Assembly: GCA_003194525.1 (NCBI GenBank)
Contig: NBIV01000375.1
Span: 1-55,920, forward strand
Length of the DNA stretch: 55,920 bases
Source: Gracilariopsis chorda
Taxonomy: Eukaryota > Rhodophyta > Florideophyceae > Gracilariales > Gracilariaceae
Direction: 5' to 3'
Under the pieces are notes generated by a model. That model had not been told where the DNA came from, did not search any database, and worked only from the letters and a program-made list of their open reading frames with translations. The position numbers were made by a program, and so were the translations under genes. This document shows positions 19,589 through 28,148 of this stretch, piece after piece (the stretch's first letter is position 1; every line of letters begins with the position of its first letter).

Positions 19589-21544
19589 CTTATTTCTGTT
19601 CCCGTGCGGTACTATTATTGCCTTCATTGCGCGTTCTCCGTCTTCGTCCGTCTTGACCTTGTAAACCACGTGGGAAGTTATGACATTTGCGTTTCGGTCT
19701 ACCTCGTGCTCCGGTATTGGTGTGTATGCGTCTACCCAATTGGTGTCGTGTTCTTTCTGGAAGGGCTCGTCGAGGATCCATGCTGGTGCAAACGCAAGTT
19801 CTTTCTTGTTCACCTGTTTACTCCCGATGTGGTCAAATATGTTGTTTAGCACTTTCTGCTTATCCGACTTTAGTTGAGTTGGTACGTTCTCCTTCTGTTC
19901 TCTTCCCGTTGCGTGCACGCCGATGTCCTTCCTTTCCGCTTCTTCAATTCATGTCCGTGATGAAATCATGTGGTTGTTCGTCGGAAGCATATCTTTTGCT
20001 GAGCTCTCTTCCCTTCCCCCTGCTTCCGATGAATCAACTCCGTATCCAAGGGGGTCGTCGAGGGATCCTCGCATCAGTTCGGCTGTTAGCGGGTTATCTG
20101 GTACAAGACGAATGTCTTCGTAAGCGGTTTTCATTGGCCTGCCTTGCCGTGACCTTCGGGTAACAATATAGTGATCTCTTGCATCGAAGACTTCTGCTTC
20201 TGTCCAGTAAGCTGTTCCACGTGATGGTTTGATAAATACGTACACTTTTCTTCCCTGAGGTAGCATATAAGGGCTGGTAGTGATAGGTGACCGTGTCTTG
20301 AGGAGCCTGTGTAGCGCCCTTATCGCTACTTGCTCTTTGTGGGCGTCGAGGATCTCCTGCGATACAACCGAGGTCGGTATACCTAGCAGCGATGGGCTGT
20401 ATCCTTTCACCAGCTCGAATGAGCTCAGGATGGTTGAACCCGAGAAAAGATTAGACAGAAACGTTGCTCTGGTGAGAATCGTGTGGTGGTTGTCTTGCGA
20501 GTTCTCCTTATTCAGCTTTTCGATGATCTTCTTGACCGTTTGGTTTTTCCTTTCCACTATACCCAATTTGTTGTGCCTTCTTGCTGGTCTTGGGCGATAC
20601 TCAATTTTGTGGCTAACACAGAATGCTCTTAGGGATGGTTAATTGTACTCATCATCTGCGGATAATCTTAGTGGACATCCGTGTCTGCATATCCATATGG
20701 ATGCAATTTCCCCAGGGTCGTGGTTGTGGACCTATCTGTTACGATGGCTGCCTCCGAATAGCGTGTGCCGGTATCTGTGATGTGGATTATCGTTCGTTTC
20801 TCGCTATGGATATCTATGAAGAAGAAGTCGATCTGGACTTCTTGGTTGAAGTGTTCGTTCACATGGGACAAAGATATCTTTCTCGTTTTTGCCGGTTGCC
20901 CCGATTGGGCACAAATGTCACATCCGTCTGATATGGAATCTATAGCTTGTCTTAGTGCTTTGTCGAGTATTCCTGCGTCTTGGCATATCCTTTTCACTTC
21001 TTCGGGGCATGTTTATATCGATGTATCCGTTTGGCCAATGTTTTCATAGCCCGGTTGTGATTTGGGTTAGAACTGGTGAGGAGCATTTTCGAGATTCTGG
21101 TTACGTCTGGCCGCGGGACTATAAGCAGTCTGAATCGCTTGTCCGAACTGTTTACATCGATGTATGTTGGAAGTGTGCGTGATCCTTTATCTTCTGGTCG
21201 TTCGATGATGATCTTTTTGTGTTTGCCCTCTTTGATGGTGTCCGCGTACTGTTTTGTGTCGAGTCCAACGATTAGTGGATCGTTTCCGTCGGTCAGATCG
21301 ACTGTCAGAGAAAGCGGTTTGGAGTTCTCGTCGTCGACAGTTAATGTCGATGAGCATTTCACTGGTTTGGCGTTTATGCCGTTCGGGCCCCATCCTTGGA
21401 GGTATTCTTCTCGGGGAGGGTCTAAGTCTAGCTGTATTCCGAGTATATCACATATGCGCGCTGCTGTGGCAATACCTCCCGTCGATGTTGGTGCTCATTC
21501 GTCTAGAATGGGATTAGGATCTGGTTGGAGCTCACCGATGCTAC
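19589..21544 (-). pseudogene. Copia F pol, N-terminal part (PR, IN, start of RT)
   Basis: Several minus-strand frames line up in copia order. Protease: near 21500 the frame reads PILDE-stop-APTSTGG, where a TGA replaces the Gly expected in the D-x-G-A motif. Integrase: CDICAQSG (zinc-binding pair) and QIDFFFIDI near 20.8 kb, then IVERKNQTVKKII at 20566 with the catalytic Glu, then a basic C-terminal domain. RT start: 19918 onward, NWVDAYTPIPEHEV and a stretch ending just at the insertion of A. Frameshifts separate PR, IN core and RT. It continues at 7929 on the other side of A. Confidence 0.8.
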
Positions 21545-22756
21545 TTACTGAACATACTGCCTATCTTCTGGTTTCGATTCTTCCTCTTTCTCCGCCGTAT
21601 CTTGTACATCGTCTGCCTTATGCTTCTTACTCCATGGTTGATCCTCTCGTCCGAAGTTCGGTCTCTTCCTGTTCAGTGGGTGCATTTCGCATTTACGATC
21701 TTTCCATTGATGATCCAGTTTATCGCATGCCCAACAATTTCCTTTCTTACGAAATGATGTTCGCTTATGGTTGAATCCGGATGAACTAAATCCTTTTCCG
21801 GCTATCATAGTCTTTGTGATCTTAATCCCGCCTTCTGTATCAGCAGTTGCCTTCTTATCCGTTGGGTTGTCGACCTGTAGGTCTTTTATTGCTGCCACAG
21901 CATCCTCTAGGCATATGAAAGATCATTCCGATTTCTCCGTCATGACGAACTTATGTGGGTTCAAGATGTTGTTGATTGTTTCGTGACACTCTTTCACTTC
22001 AGCTACGTTGCTTTTCTCTGATGTGGCTTCTTGTACCGCGCTGCTGTCTTTCTCGGATCGGTGCTTGTTGAGGTTGAGTATATTTGTTAAGATACCCTTC
22101 AATTTGTGCAGCTTCGACGCCGTTATATGATGGTATGTATCGGATATAACTGGATTGACTCTTGCAGCTGCAATCAATGAAGATACGACGTTGTTGAATG
22201 TCACTGTTGATAGCTTCGAATTTTCTAATAGTACCATCGCAAATGTCTGGCTATCTTTTCCGTTGTCCTTGGTTCCTGATAAGTTGAGATACGCCTGTGC
22301 GTGGCCATAAAACCGATCGGCGTATCTGGTGAAGTTCTCATTATCTTGTCGAATCCAGTTGTGGATTGTTCTAATCATTTTCACTTTGCGCCGAACCGAG
22401 TCTGATACTGAGTCCTTGGCTACGAGGCATATGATCTTTTCCAATGCCTCGATACGTTGTTCATTGGGGTTGTTGCTGGTGCTACGTAGACATATTTCCC
22501 TTGCATCCACAGATCGATTTACAAGTTGTTGGTTTCCGTAATTCTTGCAGGAGTATATTGTAAGACAAAGGGTGTTGGCTACTCCTTTTGCTCTGTTGTC
22601 TCCTCCTTCTGCATAATTGAAGATTCTTTTTGGCCATATCCGAACACTTTGTCGCCACAAATATTTGTCAGTTGTGGATTCTAGTCTCGGTGGTTCGAGA
22701 AGGTGGATGGGTGAAGAGTGCGCTGGGCCCATAACTGTGGGTTGAGTGGACTCCAT
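21545..22756 (-). pseudogene. gag: Gag of copia element F
   Basis: ATG 22756 lies in the LTR end and a second in-frame ATG at 22732 overlaps the PBS (ATGGGCCCAGC). The frame is open to TGA 21923-21925 and continues in the same frame to 21545. The N-terminal part looks like a copia-type capsid (WIRQDNENFTRYADRFYGHA is typical). The second part has a degenerate zinc knuckle, CWACDKLDHQWKDRKC, with CX2CX4HX6C spacing rather than CX4HX4C. The internal TGA is taken as a nonsense mutation. It is not functional as a whole. Confidence 0.8.
22715..22735 (-). other. Primer binding site of F, complementary to tRNA-iMet anticodon arm
   Basis: The plus strand reads GTGCGCTGGGCCCATAAC directly against the LTR. 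This matches the anticodon stem-loop of eukaryotic initiator tRNA-Met (GCUGGGCCCAUAAC) up to nucleotide 39. The Drosophila copia element uses a half-tRNA-iMet of this kind as primer. The stretch is therefore a PBS and not a tRNA gene. Confidence 0.8.
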
Positions 22757-23037
22757 ACTAATTACGGACTGTGACAAATACAATCAGAGCACAGTATTAA
22801 GCACAATTGCCCGGAGTCCGCCCTTCTTCTCTCGCTTGGCCCTCTCCTCTCGTTTACTCTGAGCCTCATCGCTCCTTTTATAACACTCGCACGCGGCCGT
22901 TCTCCCTCCTGATATATCTTTCTGTTCCGACCTTTCATGTATGTCAGCTATCGCGGTGCGCTGCGATCAATTCCGGCCCGTGCTTTTGTTTAATTACAAA
23001 GTCCAATATCAATTCGACACATATACGTCTTATCACA
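22736..23037 (-). repeat. 5' LTR of copia element F
   Basis: 302 bp, matching 6171-6472 with about seven differences. The CCCAC duplication follows at 23038-23042. Confidence 0.92.
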
Positions 23038-23042
23038 CCCAC

Positions 23043-23444
23043 AGTGTAGAGGTCAACGGTCCCCTCAGGGCCGTTCCAAACAAGCGTTCTGGCATACCAG
23101 CGTACCAGAGTTTTCACACTTGTACGATAGTAGTTCGCCCTCCGACAATCAAAACATCATAGGGATCCCAAGTAGAAGTTCAGCTCTTAATTCGACAACT
23201 TCCGAAATTTTGGTGAAGCACCTCCACCAAAACGTTAATCTCTCAACAACCAATAGAAGTATTTTGGTTCTCATACGTGCGTCATATTTGCAGCACAATC
23301 AACATGCAACAACTCACCCCACAAGAATCACGAACGTACTTTTCGTCATATCAATAAGCTAACGTAATGGCTGTAAAAGCCCAAAAATAAAGGGTTTCAA
23401 ATAGTGGCAATATATATGTGCCGGTTTAAGCAGCTGACCGTTCA
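23043..23444. other. Unique DNA between F and B, no gene seen
   Basis: A hairpin, TTTTGGTG (23208-23215) with CACCAAAA (23225-23232), is present. The rest is AT-rich and has no supported ORF. Confidence 0.5.
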
Positions 23445-23904
23445 CTACATACCAAAACTCAACTCTCCATCACTGTCTGGAGCAACAACTCTCGCCACAG
23501 GAACCAACAACGCTATGCGCGCTTCAGTGTTTTGAGCTTTCGCTCGTGCTTGACGCATCTCCAATCTGTGTTTGCGAGACTGCACATAACGACGGTCACA
23601 AATGCTCTGCTGCAGGGCCAGTTGCAGAAGACGCTTAATATCGCTTTTTAGCACCTTGAAAGCAGCTGCGCGTCTTTTTGCCTTCTTTCCTTTCTTTCTA
23701 CGTTTGTGATGCTCAATACGTTTCAAATGCGCTTCAATCACAGCAACTGAAGTAACATATGAACCAGCGGTTGTATGGAGTTGAACATGTCCATTCGTTT
23801 CCACGACGGCGTTGCGTAGTAAGATACGATGCTGCTTTTCAAACTCTGATACAAGCGCTTTCATGCTAACGTTCTCTTTCTCACTTCTTTTTGCATTTGT
23901 CAAA
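23445..23904 (-). pseudogene. C-terminal fragment of basic protein, truncated by the LTR of B
   Basis: About 150 residues open on the minus strand, entering from the LTR of B (the ORF start at 24035 is in the LTR and is artificial). The peptide is rich in Lys, Arg and Gln with likely long helices (HHKRRKKGKKAKRR and similar) and ends GELSFGM. The region HVQLHTTAGSYVTS followed by a coiled coil resembles the C-terminal tail of pogo/Tc1-type transposases; this is a weak resemblance. The upstream part of the gene is not found on the far side of B. Confidence 0.4.
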
Positions 23905-24698
23905 TTTAGTGCAATGCCCGGAAGCGGGAGTGCACCGAAAGACGTTCGGGATCTTTCCTCGTTAGAGGTGAGCCCAGTTGGGTAGAGCCCTCCCAGGAGT
24001 GGCACGACTATTTCGGGTTGTAAGGCCAAGGCCACCCGTCGCGACTTGCGCGGGGGGGTTGAGGCAAGAATCGGGTATCTGCAGGAGCGGTGTATCGGCG
24101 TGTTCGTCCTCTAGAGAGGTGAGGTTTCCACGTTAGTGGCACGCGCGAACATGAGCCGTGGGTAGCGGGAAAGCCACCCTGTAAAGGGAAAAATAAGGGG
24201 GAGCTGAGTCACGAGTGTCGTGACGAAGACTAACGGCAGTGCCGGTAAATAAATCTTATACAAGGCGAACACCAAGACAGCTGGAATAACAATCCGAATA
24301 CTCGGGTCCTTTAGATAGGCAAGGGGTAGACTTCCCGTATGCGACGGTGCTTCCCTCCAAAGAAGAGTAGAGAACACGCGAAGGCGGTGAGGTCTAGAGC
24401 TAATTCCCCAGGTTGGGGTCCCTTGTTGGGGAAGGGTTACTGGTGCGACGGCAACCCGCCGGCCCACTAGGTACTAACCATCCCAGAAGTGGGTGGAAAA
24501 ATAATAAATAGAATTAACTAAATTACTCCACTTTGGTGGTTCATGCCCACTACTGTGGCCAACCGCCAATTGACTCTTCCGTGTCCCACATGTCAAATCC
24601 ACTATTATTGGTCGTAGTTAATGCAATGACTACATTACCGAAACATTCGGGAAATCAACCAAGTACCAAGAATCCCTCGCTGAGGGCATTGTACTTCA
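23905..24698 (-). repeat. 3' LTR of element B
   Basis: About 794 bp. Its start on the minus strand is TGAAGTACAATG; its end reads CATTGCACTAAA where the 5' copy has CATTGCACTACA, so the terminal CA is mutated or lost. The preceding PPT (minus, AAGGACGGGCATA) is degraded compared with A and C. Confidence 0.9.
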
Positions 24699-24754
24699 TA
24701 TGCCCGTCCTTAGTCGGGAAAGCAACCGCGAACGCGGGCGAATCCCAGTGGAAA

Positions 24755-26581
24755 ATGGGTGATAAAATTCCAAACCTCTCCGGGTCACCGGGTCAGGCCT
24801 CTGCCTCAGAGAAACAACCTCCTGCAAAAGCAGCGAACCAGCCTTCCACAAGTGCACGCTCCTCCTCTTCCTGCTCAACTCAGTCAGATAATGCCCTTTC
24901 GAAGGGGAATATGAACAACAACAACAACCAGCCTCCAAGACCGACTCCAGTCGGGAACTTCACAACCGGTTTTTGGTCGGTACCCTTTCCACAAGGGAGG
25001 CGAACTCCTGCACAGCCGGCACACACTGGTGCAGCGTCCCAGCATGGGTTCCAACTTCCACCAGCAGTGGCTCCCTCCGGACTGATCCCGGCGGCGACTT
25101 GGCCTTCTTATAACGCCCTTGTAGGGTTAGATCAGATGAATCGGAGTCACGCCTCTCGGCTCCGGCTTGCGCCGTGTTTCCATGCCATTGCTGCCCTCAA
25201 CGAGGATTTGGTTACGGCCTACGCGGATGGTTCCGGTACTTTGCCCGGGGATCTACCCAGCGTTGTCACCTCGTCGTGGGACTGGCGGCATCGAATCGCC
25301 ATCCCGGTGCACCATATCCGAAGAAACTCGGGAGAATCCGCGATTGCGGCTCATGCTGCGCTGGTGCGGATTGCATATCAACAGCAGAGCTGGGTGCCTT
25401 TCGAATTACCGGTGCCTACCGGCTTTGGCTTCGACGTTAGCCTATTCCGCACGCGCGGTGAAATCGGTTACGGCGAACGCCTGGCCAGCCTCGAAACCCT
25501 CGCGTGGAGGAACCTTCCTGCTGCGCAGCAAGAAGCCGTGTGTTGGGAACGACCGATACTTCGGGATGAATTCCAGTACCTTTCCCGGCATTTCCGGTCC
25601 ATTTTCCTCCAGAACTTCATCCGTTATGAACGGCGCTGGCGATCCCGATTTCGGTACTTTGTCCCGTATCATAACGTGGAGATTGAGCGGATTGCTCCGC
25701 CTTACCGACACGGTCGGTACGTCGCACTCCCCGAGTGGTGGAGGTTCCATGAAGCGTGCCGGGGTTGCTACGTTGAACTCCCGCCGGCACTCACGTACCT
25801 CGGTTCCTTTGTGATTCAGGGTCCCCGGTCGGGGTTTTGGTCGGTAATTGTAATCGAGTGGGCTGCCCGCACTGCGGCGTATATCCTCGCTGAGTTTTAT
25901 GACCAGTATCGACTGTGGTTCATCCAACCACTTGTGCGGGCCACTATTCGCAATCTGGACCTCAGCGTTCCCCTTGGGGGTATTTCCAATAATCACAAAG
26001 TACTCCAATTACTCCGTTTGATTGACAGTATTGACTGGCGCGAGATCCCGCTGAAACAGAGCGGTCGGCTTAACGGCGGCGGTGGCAGTACTGGTGGTCC
26101 GGGTCTTGGTAGAAACACCGCCCTTGCGGGGGACTTCATCTACTTCGATCCCTGGGAGTTCCGGGAGATTTCCTCCAAGGAGGCGAGGGAACTCTGCGAC
26201 GAACTGCGGCACGTGCCGGACGACCACCCGATTGGGTACGTCGATTCCGACGATTATTACCGCGCGTATAGCGGGGATGGCCCGATGGTCGATGACGAAC
26301 CCGAAGAGCCGGGGGACATGGAACTAGACGTTGCCGACATGGTCGTAGACGAATCCCCCGAGGCGGTGCCTCCGGTTCCCAGTCCTCCGACGGCGAGCGC
26401 CAGGCCTTCACTCCCCAGCGGGGGTACAGTCAATGAAAGCGATATCATTGTCCGCTTCCTCCGCGGAGCGGGTTTAAGCGCTGCCGAGGTTTCGGGTGAC
26501 GTCACCGCGATGGCGGATGCCTTGGCTTACCGCCTTGCGGGTGGTCACGCCCCGGACGATGGGGAGGGGTCGAACCTCTAA
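24755..26581 (+). CDS. Antisense ORF (aORF) of element B, intact, 608 aa
   Basis: The ORF is open from 24533, but that start is a TTG inside the LTR. ATG 24755 (MGDKIPNLSG) is 57 bp from the LTR boundary, matching the position in A and C. The protein has a Ser/Gln/Asn-rich N-terminus (about 60 residues, with NMNNNNN), a central domain of some 350 residues rich in Trp, Tyr, Phe and Arg (SSWDWRHRIAIPVHHI, RPILRDEFQYLSR, FRYFVPYHNVEIERI, GRYVALPEWW, ACRGCYVELPP, SGFWSVIVIEWAARTAAYIL, YDQYRLWFI, IRNLDLSVPLGG, GDFIYFDPWE, DDHPIGYVDSDDYY), an acidic tail (DGPMVDDEPEEPGDMELD), a Pro/Ser linker and a short C-terminal helix region with SGDVTAMADAL. No known domain is recognised. It is the only unbroken aORF here although B is the most decayed element. 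It runs opposite to pol and converges with the chromodomain. Confidence 0.85.
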   Translation: MGDKIPNLSGSPGQASASEKQPPAKAANQPSTSARSSSSCSTQSDNALSKGNMNNNNNQPPRPTPVGNFTTGFWSVPFPQGRRTPAQPAHTGAASQHGFQLPPAVAPSGLIPAATWPSYNALVGLDQMNRSHASRLRLAPCFHAIAALNEDLVTAYADGSGTLPGDLPSVVTSSWDWRHRIAIPVHHIRRNSGESAIAAHAALVRIAYQQQSWVPFELPVPTGFGFDVSLFRTRGEIGYGERLASLETLAWRNLPAAQQEAVCWERPILRDEFQYLSRHFRSIFLQNFIRYERRWRSRFRYFVPYHNVEIERIAPPYRHGRYVALPEWWRFHEACRGCYVELPPALTYLGSFVIQGPRSGFWSVIVIEWAARTAAYILAEFYDQYRLWFIQPLVRATIRNLDLSVPLGGISNNHKVLQLLRLIDSIDWREIPLKQSGRLNGGGGSTGGPGLGRNTALAGDFIYFDPWEFREISSKEARELCDELRHVPDDHPIGYVDSDDYYRAYSGDGPMVDDEPEEPGDMELDVADMVVDESPEAVPPVPSPPTASARPSLPSGGTVNESDIIVRFLRGAGLSAAEVSGDVTAMADALAYRLAGGHAPDDGEGSNL

Positions 26582-26768
26582 TCCAGTATCATGGTTTCTT
26601 TCCCTGGCTTAGCCAGTAATGTAGTTTAGCATCACACAGGAACACGAGGCTCCTGAGTAAGCTTTCCCGTTTAGAACGGCGTTTTCTCTTTCATTCGCGT
26701 CCTTGACGGAGTCCATACAAAACGGGGTGTACTCCTTCCTTCCTACCGTCCCCGGCTTCGCGGCGTTT

Positions 26769-27125
26769 TTATACCACTTGGGCGTTGCACAGCGTAGCTG
26801 GATTTGCGGTACCCGCGCTGCGGTGATATTGGACCACCTTCGAACGAGGGAGGTGTTCGATGGGTTCCATGGTGTCCCAGCTTGGGTCATATCCGTACCA
26901 ACGGACGCGGTATCTTAGAATGTCTTCCTGATTCCAGGTGTGCCCGACGATTCGGCCAATCACAAACTCTTGTTTGTATACCTGCCGGCCTTGCCGTGTT
27001 ATGGTGACCTCGCTTGTCAGAGGTTGCCCGATGGACGGGATATTTCCCCTCAGGGGTGCGTCAGGATGCAACGTGCCGGCTTCGCTCGGAGGATACGGCG
27101 CAGAGTGCGGAATAATATCCCTCAA
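26769..27125 (-). CDS. Chromodomain of element B
   Basis: The ORF ends with YKQEFVIGRIVGHTWNQED, YRVRWYGYDPSWDTMEPIEH and LPRSKVVQYHR, a full chromodomain core. It lacks the conserved Trp of DTWEP (Met here). It lies in a separate frame from integrase, downstream of a long decayed linker, as in A and C. It probably bound modified chromatin to guide integration when the element was active. Confidence 0.8.
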   Translation of the reverse strand: MRDIIPHSAPYPPSEAGTLHPDAPLRGNIPSIGQPLTSEVTITRQGRQVYKQEFVIGRIVGHTWNQEDILRYRVRWYGYDPSWDTMEPIEHLPRSKVVQYHRSAGTANPATLCNAQVV

Positions 27126-28132
27126 GAAGGTGTCTTCGTGGAACTGTTGCCGCTTACAGCGGTAATTGGGTCGTACCGCTAGTTTGCGGGGGTCCTCCGT
27201 CCCATGTTGAAGGTAATCCGGTCGAACCGCGAGCTAGTGGGCATGTTGCCGCTTTGGCGAAGTTGTGGAGGTCACTCCCTGGTAGGGCTTTCCGCGTCGC
27301 GCGGTGATTGGTGCGGGGCGCACAATCTCCGTGCGTTCACGTGACTCCCACGGCATGTGGCTCTGAACCGCCTCCTTGCGTTCCGCCTCCCTTGGCTTTG
27401 GCCCTACACTGTCCGGCTGAGCCGTGCACTGCTATGTTGGCACCCGGTATCCGGCGGTTACTTCCAGTGCTCCGGTGTGTTGCCTCAACCTCCCTTCTGG
27501 GGAGTGGACAGCTGGCGCCGTTGACACCCTGCTCGGGGACTTTGCCTCTAATTGAGGTGTGATGTCTTCCTCAAGAGGTGCATCATCCGGAACGACCAGT
27601 TATATCCTGGCGACGTCGCAGGATTTTTCCGAGACGCTCGGTATATTACCGTGATTGCGCGGAGACTTTGGAACTTCTATCTCCGAAGTTCGGACAACAT
27701 TCCCGTTATGAACAGTTCTCAAGTCCGGGGCTGTAGAGACAGGGACTTGAGTTGCAAGATGTGCATTCCTGCCTTTCTCCCTCAAGAGGGTCTTTTCACT
27801 TTCCAGCGTTGCTGGTTTTCCAAGGCGTGCGTTGCCTGCTACCAGCGGTGTGGATGGTGCTGAGGAATCCCTTTTGGAGGGAAGTTCCGTCGACGACGGT
27901 TCTGCGACTACACCTTGGTGAGGGGTCTCCGAAACGATATTGCTATTCTGATTCAGGGAATTGCCCTGGTTCAGGGGTACGGACTGCGATGTCGGTCCAC
28001 TCTCCCGTATCATACGGTGTAGCTGCGTCGTTCCGGAACCCTGTGTGGGGGATTGCGAGGCTTCATCGACCTTCCGTGTTTCACGGCTCAAATCCCGTTG
28101 CGACCGTAATAAATTTCCAGCGTGGCGATAGG
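27126..28132 (-). pseudogene. Decayed IN-chromodomain linker of element B
   Basis: It includes the 163-residue frame 28091-27600 (Ser, Thr, Gln, Asn and Pro rich). By position and composition it corresponds to the 400-residue linker of A. The frame differs from that of the integrase end, and further shifts precede the chromodomain. Confidence 0.55.
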
Positions 28133-28148
28133 TCCCCTCCCCCTCCTT
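28133..28148 (-). other. Internal polypurine tract after integrase of B
   Basis: The minus strand reads AAGGAGGGGGAGGGGA, sharing the AAGGAGGGGGA core with the 3' PPT of C. The position is the same as 15154-15170 in A. Unlike the 3' PPT of B it is not degraded. Confidence 0.55.

Larger units (their letters stand above)
6171..23037 (-). mobile_element. Ty1/copia LTR retrotransposon F, split by element A
   Basis: Two 302-bp LTRs (6171-6472 and 22736-23037) differ at about seven positions and are flanked by the 5-bp duplication CCCAC. Internal order on the minus strand is gag, PR, IN, RT, RNase H, which is the copia order. Removing element A and its duplicated CTTAT leaves about 5.2 kb, a normal copia length. 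The coding region has several stops and shifts, so F is not autonomous. A interrupts the RT region. LTR divergence of about 2.3% is close to that of A, so the two insertions may be near in age. Confidence 0.93.

Noticed and set aside
10479..21925. In-frame TGA codons in gag of A, gag of F and protease of F as possible recoding
   Set aside because: TGA also ends gag in A normally, C has no such internal TGA, and no SECIS-like or conserved context was seen. Single-base nonsense changes are simpler.
22715..22735. tRNA-iMet gene fragment
   Set aside because: Only the anticodon arm is present, and it abuts the LTR of F exactly; it is a primer binding site.
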